From Bradyrhizobium jicamae (GTDB taxonomy: Bacteria; Pseudomonadota; Alphaproteobacteria; Rhizobiales; Xanthobacteraceae): a DNA stretch of 36,447 nucleotides. Location: positions 1-36,447 of the forward strand of contig NZ_JAFCKQ010000065.1 in assembly GCF_018130215.1 (NCBI RefSeq), given 5' to 3'. A model generated the notes under the pieces. The model did not search any database. It saw only the letters and a list, made by a program, of their open reading frames with translations, and was not told the DNA's origin. Below are positions 8,698 through 16,581 of the stretch, piece after piece (position 1 is the stretch's first letter; the number at the start of each line of letters is the position of its first letter). The translations under genes and the position numbers were made by a program.

Positions 8698-10161
8698 TCA
8701 GACCGCCATGCTCGGCGTGGGGATGAAATCGGGTGCGTCAGTCGATTCGTAGTTGAAGGTGACATCCTTCCAGACATCGAGCGCCTCGCGCAGCGGCGTG
8801 CAGGACAGCGCCGCCTTGGCCAGGATCTCCGGCCCTTCATGGACGTAGTCCCGTCCCTCGTTGCGGGCGAGGATCATCGCTTCGAGCGCGACGCGATTGG
8901 CCGTGGCACCGGCCTGGATGCCGCGCGGATGGCCGATGGTGCCGCCGCCGAACTGCAGCACGACATCCTCGCCGAGCAGGTCGAGCAGCTGGTGCATCTG
9001 GCCGGCGTGGATGCCGCCCGAGGCCACCGGCATCAGCCTGTTCAGGCTCGCCCAGTGCTGGTCGAAGAACACGCCGTGCTCGAGCTGCATCGGGTTGAAG
9101 TCCTCGCGGCAGATGTCGTAGTAGCCGCGCGTCGTGTTCGGATCGCCCTCGAGCTTGCCGACCACCGTGCCGGCATGGATGTGATCGACACCGGCGAGCC
9201 GCATCCATTTTGCGATCACCCGGAACGAAACGCCGTGGCTACGCTGGCGCGTGTAGGTCGAGTGGCCGGCGCGATGCAGGTGCAGGATCATGTTGTTCTT
9301 GCGCGCCCACTTCGCCATCGACTGGATCGCCGTATAGCCGATCACGAGATCGATCATGACGATATTGGAGCCGATCTCGTGCGCGAACTCGGCACGCTCA
9401 TACATGTCCTCCATCGTCGCCGCCGTGACATTCAGATAGGTGCCCTTGATCTCCCCGGTCGCAGCCTGCGCGCGGTTGACCGCCTCCATGCAGTACAGGA
9501 AGCGTTCGCGCCAATGCATGAAGGGCTGCGAATTGATGTTCTCGTCGTCCTTGGTGAAGTCGAGCCCGCCCTTCAGCGCCTCGTAGACGACGCGGCCGTA
9601 GTTGCGGCCCGAAAGCCCGAGCTTCGGCTTCACGGTCGCACCCAGCAGCGGACGGCCGAACTTGTCGAGCCGTTCGCGCTCGACCACGATGCCGGTCGCA
9701 GGTCCCTGGAACGTCTTCACATAGGCGACCGGCAGCCGCATGTCCTCGAGCCGCAGCGCCTTCAGCGGCTTGAAGCCGAACACGTTGCCGATGATCGACG
9801 CCGTCAGGTTCGCGATCGAACCCGGCTCGAACAGGTCGAGATCATAGGCGATATAGGCAAAGTAGCTGCCGGGCGAGTTCGGCACCGGATCGACGCGGTA
9901 GCACTTGGCCCGGTATTTCTCAGCGGCGGTCAGCCGATCAGTCCACACCACGGTCCAGGTCGCCGTCGAGGACTCGCCGGCGACCGCGGCACAGGCCTCG
10001 GTCGCATCGACGCCGTCCTGCGGCGTCACCCGGAACAGTGCGATGACGTCGGTGTCCTTGGGCTCGTAGTTCGGCTCCCAATAGCCCATGCGCTTGTATT
10101 CCATCACGCCGGACTTGTAGCGATCCTTGCCGCGCACGGTGATCGACTGCTGCATGTTCAT
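8698..10161 (-). CDS. cbbL: RuBisCO large subunit, form IC (red type)
   Basis: This 487-aa catalytic subunit carboxylates ribulose-1,5-bisphosphate. Active-site elements are intact: TVKPK with Lys178 and Lys180, GGLDFTKDDE with the carbamylated Lys204 and metal ligands Asp206/Glu207, HLHRAGH near 294-300, HIHAGTVVGKLEGD with loop-6 Lys336, and later SGGIHAG and QFGGGTIGHP. The N-terminus (ITVRGKDRYKSGVMEYKRMGYW) and the extended C-terminus ending DFIPTPSMAV are of the red-type class that CbbX acts on. The gene lies 27 bp after cbbA, with an AGGAG Shine-Dalgarno before the ATG. Confidence 0.98.
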   Translation of the reverse strand: MNMQQSITVRGKDRYKSGVMEYKRMGYWEPNYEPKDTDVIALFRVTPQDGVDATEACAAVAGESSTATWTVVWTDRLTAAEKYRAKCYRVDPVPNSPGSYFAYIAYDLDLFEPGSIANLTASIIGNVFGFKPLKALRLEDMRLPVAYVKTFQGPATGIVVERERLDKFGRPLLGATVKPKLGLSGRNYGRVVYEALKGGLDFTKDDENINSQPFMHWRERFLYCMEAVNRAQAATGEIKGTYLNVTAATMEDMYERAEFAHEIGSNIVMIDLVIGYTAIQSMAKWARKNNMILHLHRAGHSTYTRQRSHGVSFRVIAKWMRLAGVDHIHAGTVVGKLEGDPNTTRGYYDICREDFNPMQLEHGVFFDQHWASLNRLMPVASGGIHAGQMHQLLDLLGEDVVLQFGGGTIGHPRGIQAGATANRVALEAMILARNEGRDYVHEGPEILAKAALSCTPLREALDVWKDVTFNYESTDAPDFIPTPSMAV

Positions 10162-10188
10162 CTGGATCTCCTGTTGTTGGTCGCCGCT

Positions 10189-11271
10189 TCAAGCGGCCTC
10201 TGTCATGTTTCCAATCTGCGGATCGAGCGCACCGGCCCGGTAGCGCCGAGCCATCTCCGGCAGCGGCACCACCTTGATCTTCCCGGCATTGCCGGCGGTC
10301 CCGAATTGCTCGAAGCGGTCCCGGCAGAGTTCGCGCAGCGCGTCCATCGCGGGCTTGAGGAACTTGCGCGGGTCGAACTCGCTCTTCGACTGAACCGCGA
10401 CCTTGCGGAACGCCCCCGCCATCGCGAGCCGACAATCGGTATCGATGTTGACCTTGCGCACGCCGTGCCTGATGCCGCGGACGATCTCCTCGACCGGCAC
10501 GCCCCAGGTCTGCGGCATCTCGCCGCCGAACGCGTTGAACACATCCTGCAACGGCTGTGGCACCGAGGAGGAGCCGTGCATGACCAGATGCGTGTTCGGC
10601 AGCCGGGCGTGGATCTCCTCGATCACGCGCATCGCCAGGATCTCGCCATCGGGCTGGCGCGTGAACTTGTAGGCGCCGTGCGAAGTGCCCATCGCGATCG
10701 CCAGCGCATCGACCCTGGTGGCGCGTACGAAATCGACGGCCTGGTCGGGATCGGTGAGCAGCTGATCGCGGCTCAGCTTGCCTTCGGCGCCGTGACCGTC
10801 TTCCTGTTCGCCGCCGCCATGCTCCAGCGAGCCGAGCACGCCGAGCTCGCCCTCCACGGAGGCGCCGACCCAGTGCGCCATCTCGACGACGCGGCGGGTG
10901 ATGTCGACATTGTAATCATAGTCGGCCGCGGTCTTGGCATCGGCCCTCAGCGAGCCGTCCATCATCACCGAGGTGAAGCCGTAGCGGATCGCGCTGGCGC
11001 AGGTCGCCTCCTCGTTACCGTGATCGAGATGCAGGCAGAGCGGGATCTGCGGATACATCTCCTCCAGCGCATCGATCATTCTCGCCAGCATGATGTCGCC
11101 GGTATAGGCGCGCGCGCCGCGCGAGGCCTGCATGATGACCGGGGCATCACAGGCGGAGGCGGCCTCCATGATGGCAAGGCCCTGCTCCATGTTGTTGATG
11201 TTGAAGGCCGGCACGCCGTAGCCGCGCTCGGCGGCATGATCCAGCAATTGTCTCAAAGTGATCCGCGCCAT
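10189..11271 (-). CDS. cbbA: Class II fructose-bisphosphate aldolase (Calvin subtype)
   Basis: This 360-aa zinc-dependent aldolase condenses DHAP with G3P, and in the Calvin cycle also DHAP with erythrose-4-phosphate. Zinc and catalytic motifs are visible: LHLDHG near 80-85, EGELGVLGSLEHGG, GTSHGAYK, VMHGSSS and KVNIDTDCRLA. Length and the HGGGEQEDGHGAEGKLS insertion match the CbbA (fructose/sedoheptulose bisphosphate) subtype. It sits 15 bp after cbbT and 27 bp before cbbL. Confidence 0.95.
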   Translation of the reverse strand: MARITLRQLLDHAAERGYGVPAFNINNMEQGLAIMEAASACDAPVIMQASRGARAYTGDIMLARMIDALEEMYPQIPLCLHLDHGNEEATCASAIRYGFTSVMMDGSLRADAKTAADYDYNVDITRRVVEMAHWVGASVEGELGVLGSLEHGGGEQEDGHGAEGKLSRDQLLTDPDQAVDFVRATRVDALAIAMGTSHGAYKFTRQPDGEILAMRVIEEIHARLPNTHLVMHGSSSVPQPLQDVFNAFGGEMPQTWGVPVEEIVRGIRHGVRKVNIDTDCRLAMAGAFRKVAVQSKSEFDPRKFLKPAMDALRELCRDRFEQFGTAGNAGKIKVVPLPEMARRYRAGALDPQIGNMTEAA

Positions 11272-11286
11272 GGTGGCGTCCTCCTT

Positions 11287-13302
11287 TCAATTCGCTCGAT
11301 GAATGACACGCTTCGCTGCCGCGGCGACGGCCGCCGGCGTGATGCCGAATTCGCGGTAGAGCACGTCGGCGGGCGCGGACGCGCCGAAGCCGGTCATGCC
11401 GATGAACTCGCCGCCGTCGCCGAGCCAGCGCGCCCAGTCGCCCTCGACCGCGGCCTCAACTCCGACGCGCGGGGCGCTGCCCAGGACCGTGGCGCGGTAG
11501 TCGCGCGGCTGCTCACGGAACAGGTCGAAGCACGGCGCCGACACCACGGCGGCGCTGATGCCGTCGTCGGCCAGATGGTTCGCGGCTTCCAGTGCGATCG
11601 ACACCTCGGAGCCGCTCGCGATCAGCGTGACGTCGCGTCCCTTCTCGGGCTCGACGATCACATAGGCCCCGCGCGCGACCTGGTTGATCTCGGTGGTGCC
11701 GTCGCGGAAGGCCGGGAGCGCCTGCCGCGACAGGCAGAGGATCGATGGCGAGGTCTCGGCCTTCAGCGCACAGTCCCAGGCCTCGGCGGTCTCGACTGCA
11801 TCGGCGGGCCGGAACACCAGCAGGTTCGGGATCGCCCGCAGCGCGGCGAGATGCTCCACCGGCTGATGCGTCGGTCCGTCCTCGCCGAGCCCGATCGAAT
11901 CGTGGGTCATCACATGGACGACGCGGATGCCCATCAGTGCGGCGAGCCGGATCGCCGGACGATTGTAGTCGGCAAAGCTGAGGAACGTGCCGCCATAGGG
12001 AATGAATCCGCCATGGAGCGCAATACCATTCATCGCCGCGGCCATGCCGTGCTCGCGGATGCCGTAGTGGATGTAGCTGCCGTCGAGCGCAGCCGGCCGC
12101 ACCGGAGCTTGCGATTTCGCCAGCGTGAGGTTGGAGTGCGTGAGATCGGCCGAGCCGCCGAGCAGGTTCGGCAGCGCTTCCGCGATCACATCGATCACCT
12201 GCTGCGAGGCCTGTCGAGTCGCGAGCTTCGGCCGCTCCGTCGCGAAGCGCGCGCGCAGCCTGGCCATCGCCTCGGCATAGGCGCAGGGCAGCTTCCGGTT
12301 CAGCGCGTCGTGAAAAGGCGACCGCTCGCCGTTACACGCCTTTCGCGAGCGCTCGATCCAGGCGCGCCTTGCATCGCGGCCGCGCGTACCGATCTCGCGC
12401 CATTCAGCGAGGACCACATCGGGCACCTCGAACGGAGGATACGGCCAGCCGAGCGCAGCGCGGGTCTTCTGCACCTCATCCGTGCCGAGCGGCGCGCCAT
12501 GCACCTTCTCGCTGCCTTGCCGGTTCGGTGCGCCGAACCCGATCATGGTGCGGCAGGCGATCAGCGACGGGCGGTCGCTGGCCTTGGCGTGCCGGATCGC
12601 TGCTGCGATCGCCTGCGGATCGTGGCCATCGATGCTGCTGACATCCCAGCCGCTGGCCTTGAACCGTGCCGTCTGGTCGTCCGAACACGACAGGGATGTT
12701 GCGCCGTCGATCGAGATCCGGTTGTCGTCGAACAGCACGATCAGCCGGTTCAGCCTGAGATGGCCGGCGAGCGAGATCGCTTCCTGGCTGATGCCCTCCA
12801 TCAGGCAGCCGTCGCCGGATATCACATAAGTGAAGTGATCGACGAGGTCGTCGCCGAAGCGCGCGTTCATCAGCCGCTCGGCCAGCGCCATGCCGACCGC
12901 CGTCGCGATGCCCTGCCCGAGTGGTCCCGTCGTGGTCTCGACACCGGGCGTATGACCGTATTCCGGATGCCCGGGCGTCTTCGAGCCCCACTGCCTGAAC
13001 GCCTTGAGCTGGTCGAGCGTCATGGCCTCATAGCCGGCCAGATACAGCAGCGCATACAGCAGCATCGAGCCGTGGCCAGCCGAGAGCACGAAGCGGTCGC
13101 GGTCGGGCCAGGCGGGATCGGCGGGATCGAACTTCAGGAAGTCCTGAAACAGCACGGTGGCGACATCGGCCATGCCCATCGGCATGCCGGGATGGCCGGA
13201 CTTCGCCTGCTCCACCGCGTCGATGGCGAGGAAGCGGATGGCATTGGCCATTTCGGCGTGGCCGATCTCGGGTTGGCTGGCTATGGGCGCAAGCGCGGTC
13301 AT
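11287..13302 (-). CDS. cbbT: Transketolase
   Basis: This 671-aa TPP enzyme moves two-carbon units in the regenerative phase of the Calvin cycle. Motifs include KSGHPGMPMGMAD (34-46), SAGHGSMLLY (74-83), the TPP motif beginning GDG at 163-165 with the following NRISIDG, and the pyrimidine-domain segments YGIREHGMAAAMNG and HDSIGLGEDGPTHQP. The reading frame is open far upstream through cbbP, but the start is set at ATG 13302. That is where homology begins and where it overlaps the cbbP stop by 4 bp. Confidence 0.96.
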   Translation of the reverse strand: MTALAPIASQPEIGHAEMANAIRFLAIDAVEQAKSGHPGMPMGMADVATVLFQDFLKFDPADPAWPDRDRFVLSAGHGSMLLYALLYLAGYEAMTLDQLKAFRQWGSKTPGHPEYGHTPGVETTTGPLGQGIATAVGMALAERLMNARFGDDLVDHFTYVISGDGCLMEGISQEAISLAGHLRLNRLIVLFDDNRISIDGATSLSCSDDQTARFKASGWDVSSIDGHDPQAIAAAIRHAKASDRPSLIACRTMIGFGAPNRQGSEKVHGAPLGTDEVQKTRAALGWPYPPFEVPDVVLAEWREIGTRGRDARRAWIERSRKACNGERSPFHDALNRKLPCAYAEAMARLRARFATERPKLATRQASQQVIDVIAEALPNLLGGSADLTHSNLTLAKSQAPVRPAALDGSYIHYGIREHGMAAAMNGIALHGGFIPYGGTFLSFADYNRPAIRLAALMGIRVVHVMTHDSIGLGEDGPTHQPVEHLAALRAIPNLLVFRPADAVETAEAWDCALKAETSPSILCLSRQALPAFRDGTTEINQVARGAYVIVEPEKGRDVTLIASGSEVSIALEAANHLADDGISAAVVSAPCFDLFREQPRDYRATVLGSAPRVGVEAAVEGDWARWLGDGGEFIGMTGFGASAPADVLYREFGITPAAVAAAAKRVIHRAN

Positions 13303-14174
13303 ATCGTTCGCCTCTTTCGTTCGATCAGTTGCAGGATCAGCGGCGTCAGGATGAGCTGCATCGCAAGGTCGAGCTTGGCGCCATGAATCACGATCGAGTT
13401 GGCCCGCGACATGAAGCTGTGCGGGATCATCGAGAGCAGATAGGGGAAGTCGATGCCGCGCGGGTTCTTCAGACGAATGACGACCATCGATTCGTCGGGG
13501 GTCGGGATCCAGCGCGCGATGAACGGGTTCGACGTGTCGACCGTCGGAACGCGCTGGAAGTTGATGTCGGTCTCGGTGAACTGCGGGCATATGTAATTCA
13601 CGTAGTCGGGCATCCGGCGCAGGATGGTGTCGGTCACCGCTTCCGTCGAATAGCCACGATGGCTGCGGTCGCGATGCAGCTTCTGGATCCATTCCAGGTT
13701 GATGACCGGGACGACGCCGATCTTGAGATCCGCATGCTGCGCGACGTTCACCTTGTCGGTGACGACGGCGCCATGCAGGCCCTCGTAGAACAAGAGATCC
13801 GAATTGTCCGGCAGCGCCTCCCATGCGGTGAAGGTGCCGGGCTTCGCGCCGTAAAGCCGCTCTTCCTCCGCGTCGTGCACATAGTGCCGCGTGGTTCCGG
13901 TGCCGGTCTCGGCATAGTCACGGAACAGCTTTTCGAGTTCCTCGAACAGATTGGTTTCGGGGCTGAAATGGCTGAAATGCTTGTTGCCGCGCTCAGCCTC
14001 CTCCGACATCTTGCTGCGCATCTCGGCGCGGTCGTAGCGATGGAATGCGTCGCCCTCGATGTAGGCCGCCACGACGTTCTCGCGACGGAAGATATTCTCG
14101 AAGGTCTTCTTCACCGACGTCGTGCCGGCGCCGGAAGAGCCCGTGATCGAGATGATGGGGTGTCGGCGCGACAT
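13299..14174 (-). CDS. cbbP: Phosphoribulokinase, class I
   Basis: This 291-aa kinase phosphorylates ribulose-5-phosphate to RuBP. The P-loop is TGSSGAGTTS at 11-20, the conserved GDAFHRYDR segment at about 41-49 supplies catalytic Asp42, and FSHFSPETNLF and EGLHG (Walker B-like acid) follow. This is the short octameric bacterial class I form, distinct from the redox-regulated plant and cyanobacterial class II. It overlaps cbbT by 4 bp and follows cbbF by 12 bp. Confidence 0.97.
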   Translation of the reverse strand: MSRRHPIISITGSSGAGTTSVKKTFENIFRRENVVAAYIEGDAFHRYDRAEMRSKMSEEAERGNKHFSHFSPETNLFEELEKLFRDYAETGTGTTRHYVHDAEEERLYGAKPGTFTAWEALPDNSDLLFYEGLHGAVVTDKVNVAQHADLKIGVVPVINLEWIQKLHRDRSHRGYSTEAVTDTILRRMPDYVNYICPQFTETDINFQRVPTVDTSNPFIARWIPTPDESMVVIRLKNPRGIDFPYLLSMIPHSFMSRANSIVIHGAKLDLAMQLILTPLILQLIERKRRTI

Positions 14175-14186
14175 GCGATCCTCCCC

Positions 14187-15224
14187 TCAGCGGAACAGGC
14201 CGCGCCGTGCGAACAGCGGGGCATCGCTGCTCTCGAACAACGGCTCGACGGTCAGGTGGTGCGCATCGACGTCGCGCACGGCGCGCGTCGATCCCATGAT
14301 CAGCGGCACGCGCTGATGCAAGGTCCGCGCCGACAATTCGAGGATCCGCGACCGGCCGTTCGAGGCGGCGCCGCCGGCCCATTCCATGATCAGCGCGATC
14401 GGGTGCGCCTCATACAACAGCCGCAGGCGGCCCTCGCGATAACCCTGGCGTGCATCCGCCGGATAGAGGAACACGCCGCCGCGCAGCAGGATCCGATAGG
14501 CCTCGGCGACCAGCGAACCGATCCAGCGCATGTTGAAATCCTCGCCGCGTTCGCCGTTGGCCCCGGCGATGCACTGGTCGACGTAGCTGCGCACCGCGCT
14601 GCTCCAGTGCCGGCGGTTGGACGCGTTGATCGCGAACTCGGGCGTATCGGGCGGCACCTGCAGGTCGCGCCCGGTCAGGACGAATTCGCCTCTGCGCGGA
14701 TCGAGCGTGAAGCAATCGACGCACTGGTCGAGCGCCAGCACCAGGACGGTCTGCGGACCGTAGATGAAGCAGCCCGCGGCGCACTGCGCCGTGCCCGGCT
14801 CGAAGAATGTCGACAGTGCGTCATATGCCTTCGGCCGGATCGAGAAGATGGTGCCGATGGAGATGTTGTTCTCGAGATTGGCGGAGCCGTCGAGCGGATC
14901 GATTGCGACGCAAAGCGGCGCATCGACGTCAAGCGTCTCCGGCAGCTCCGCCTCCTCCGAGAGCACGGCGGCAACCGGCGCGGTGCGCAATGCCTCGCGC
15001 ATCAGGCGGTCGGCAACGATGTCGATCGTGCGCTGCCGGTCGCCGTCGGGATTGACGCCGCCGCTCTCTCCGCCGATCCCGGCAATGGAACCGGCCGCAA
15101 TGGTCTGCGCGAGTTCCACCGCGGCGCCCGCCAGCGCCTCGACAACGGCGACGGTCGCCGCGCGCATCGGGTTGTGCTCCGCCGGCCACTCCAGATAGGC
15201 ACGCAATGCAGGACGAATCTCCAC
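14187..15224 (-). CDS. cbbF: Fructose-1,6-bisphosphatase class I
   Basis: This 345-aa phosphatase removes the C1 phosphate of fructose-1,6-bisphosphate and, in Calvin operons, probably also of sedoheptulose-1,7-bisphosphate. Metal-binding motifs are present: LSEEAE at 88-93, DPLDGSAN at 109-116, and the substrate loop FNMRWIGSLVAEAYRIL. GGVFLYPAD follows. It is the promoter-proximal gene of the operon, divergent from cbbR across 147 bp. The motifs are intact and the length is usual. Confidence 0.96.
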   Translation of the reverse strand: MEIRPALRAYLEWPAEHNPMRAATVAVVEALAGAAVELAQTIAAGSIAGIGGESGGVNPDGDRQRTIDIVADRLMREALRTAPVAAVLSEEAELPETLDVDAPLCVAIDPLDGSANLENNISIGTIFSIRPKAYDALSTFFEPGTAQCAAGCFIYGPQTVLVLALDQCVDCFTLDPRRGEFVLTGRDLQVPPDTPEFAINASNRRHWSSAVRSYVDQCIAGANGERGEDFNMRWIGSLVAEAYRILLRGGVFLYPADARQGYREGRLRLLYEAHPIALIMEWAGGAASNGRSRILELSARTLHQRVPLIMGSTRAVRDVDAHHLTVEPLFESSDAPLFARRGLFR

Positions 15225-15371
15225 GGGTCTTCTCCCTTTGCTCGCCCTCTGTGCCGAGGCGTCGATCGGCGACCCACGGGAGTCGCCTTCGCCATCATCA
15301 ACGCCCGAATTGCCGAATTAGGGAAATTTTATTATCTTTGGTCCGGGCAAAGTATTTCTTATGGAGCCGCC
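15225..15371. promoter_or_regulatory. Divergent cbbF/cbbR control region with CbbR-like boxes
   Basis: This 147-bp spacer separates cbbF from cbbR. The AT-rich core near cbbR contains TTA-N8-TTA at 15318-15331, which also fits T-N11-A (15319-15331). It also has a perfect inverted repeat, CTTTG-N7-CAAAG, at 15336-15352. LysR proteins, including CbbR, bind T-N11-A and TNA-N7/8-TNA motifs in such divergent regions, repressing their own gene and activating the operon with metabolites such as RuBP. Assignment of the boxes is by pattern only. Confidence 0.65.
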
Positions 15372-16298
15372 ATGGCCGGCCACTTCTCGCGGGACCTCAC
15401 CATTCGCCAGCTGCGCGCGCTGTCCGCCGTGCACGAGGCCGGCTCGATCACGTCGGCGGCAAGCCGCCTCAACCTCACGCAGCCGGCGGTGACGCTGCAG
15501 CTCCGCAATCTGCAGGCGCTCGCGGGGCTGACGCTGATCCAGCGCACCGGCGACGGCATGGCGTTGACGGATGCCGGCGCGCACGTGCTTGCGATGGTCG
15601 AGCGGATCGAGGCGGCGCTCAAGGATTGCGAGCAATCGCTCGATCTGATCGCGGGCCGCAGCGGCGGGCGGGTCTCGATGGGCGCGGTCTCTACCGCAAA
15701 ATACTTCGTGCCGTTTGCGATCGCCGCGTTCTCCCGGCGCTTCCCGAAGATCGAGGTCACGCTCCGGATCGGCAATCGCGAGGAGATCCGCGACGCGCTG
15801 CGCGGCTACGACCTCGACATCGCCGTGATGGGACGGCCGCCGGCCGATGTCGAGGTCGAGATGCGAACGCTCGGCCGGCATCCGCACTTCATCGTCGCTG
15901 CCGCCGACCATCGCCTTGCGCGGCGGCGGCACGTCGAGACATCGGAGCTCGCCAACGAGACCTTCATCATCCGCGAGCAGGGCTCCGGCACGCGGATGCT
16001 GATGGAAGAGTTTTGCCAGCGGGCCAGGCTGGCTCCGAAGATCGGCATGGCGATGGACAGCAACGAGACCATCAAGCAGGCCGTCATGGCCGGGCTCGGC
16101 ATCGCCTTCATCTCCCAGCACACCGTGTTTCACGAACTGGAGGACGGTCGCCTCGTGGTGCTCAAGGTCAAGGGATTGCCCATCGTCCGCCAATGGCATG
16201 CGATCCGCCGCGCCGACAAGGTGCTGCTGCCGCCGGCACAGGCGATGCTGGACTTCCTCGGCAAGGACGGCTGGCGCTATCTGCCCAATGCGCGCTAA
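15372..16298 (+). CDS. cbbR: CbbR, LysR-type regulator of the cbb operon
   Basis: This 308-aa LysR-type regulator has an N-terminal winged helix-turn-helix (TIRQLRALSAVHEAGSITSAA, with LTQPAVTLQLRNLQ at about 36-49), followed by the periplasmic-binding-like effector domain. That domain includes GRVSMGAVSTAKYFVPFAI, PPADVEVE and FIIREQGSGTR, all typical of CbbR. It is transcribed away from cbbF, the standard position for autoregulation and operon activation. The ATG at 15372 gives the usual length. An ATG at 15361 is out of frame. Confidence 0.94.
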   Translation: MAGHFSRDLTIRQLRALSAVHEAGSITSAASRLNLTQPAVTLQLRNLQALAGLTLIQRTGDGMALTDAGAHVLAMVERIEAALKDCEQSLDLIAGRSGGRVSMGAVSTAKYFVPFAIAAFSRRFPKIEVTLRIGNREEIRDALRGYDLDIAVMGRPPADVEVEMRTLGRHPHFIVAAADHRLARRRHVETSELANETFIIREQGSGTRMLMEEFCQRARLAPKIGMAMDSNETIKQAVMAGLGIAFISQHTVFHELEDGRLVVLKVKGLPIVRQWHAIRRADKVLLPPAQAMLDFLGKDGWRYLPNAR

Positions 16299-16337
16299 AG
16301 CGCGATGAGATAAGGCTGAATCGTCATCGCGCTTTAG
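16295..16337 (+). terminator. Rho-independent-type terminator after cbbR
   Basis: A 14-bp perfect stem (16295-16308 with 16324-16337) begins inside the cbbR stop codon and is followed by TTCTTTGTTT. The strong stem with a T-rich tail fits a terminator. The same stem and the palindrome right after it look like a dispersed rhizobial repeat, so it may be a mobile palindrome that now serves as terminator. Confidence 0.7.
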
Positions 16338-16349
16338 TTCTTTGTTTGA

Positions 16350-16394
16350 GCATGATCTTTTCGGAAAATCGCTACACACTTTTCCGGATCATGC
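16350..16394. repeat. Palindromic intergenic repeat
   Basis: This is an imperfect palindrome with outer arms GCATGATC (16350-16357) and GATCATGC (16387-16394) and inner CGGAAAA/TTTTCCG pairing. From general knowledge of rhizobial genomes this resembles a very common interspersed palindrome. Only one copy is seen in this window. Confidence 0.6.
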
Positions 16395-16395
16395 G

Positions 16396-16581
16396 CTAGC
16401 GAAATCGCAGGCGCAGCCAGACCCATGCAACGATCGCAACCGGCGAGCCGACCGCCAGCCACGAGAAGCGGCGTCCGTCATCGCCCAGCAGCAGCGCGGC
16501 GAGCAGACCGCACAGGGCCAGGGTCGCAACAACGATCGGCATACCGAATACGCCGCTCCAGCGCGGGCGACCTGGCGTCAT
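16396..16581 (-). CDS. Small membrane protein, unknown function
   Basis: This 61-aa protein has two hydrophobic segments, about 13-32 (GMPIVVATLALCGLLAALLL) and 38-55, and a positively charged C-terminus (RLRFR). I do not recognise a named family. It is supported as real by the 4-bp overlap of its start with the stop of the PepSY gene and by its hydrophobic pattern. Its place at the end of a receptor-PepSY unit suggests a membrane accessory role in iron acquisition. Confidence 0.65.
   Translation of the reverse strand: MTPGRPRWSGVFGMPIVVATLALCGLLAALLLGDDGRRFSWLAVGSPVAIVAWVWLRLRFR

Noticed and set aside
7225..13386. Very long plus-strand open frame (2053 codons) opposite the cbb operon
   Set aside because: It is antisense to eight well-supported cbb genes. 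Its translation is His/Arg/Asp-rich without domains, which is the usual shadow of GC-rich codon bias.
13303..13824. N-terminal extension of the transketolase frame
   Set aside because: It overlaps cbbP in another frame, and transketolase similarity starts at 13302 with a 4-bp overlap.
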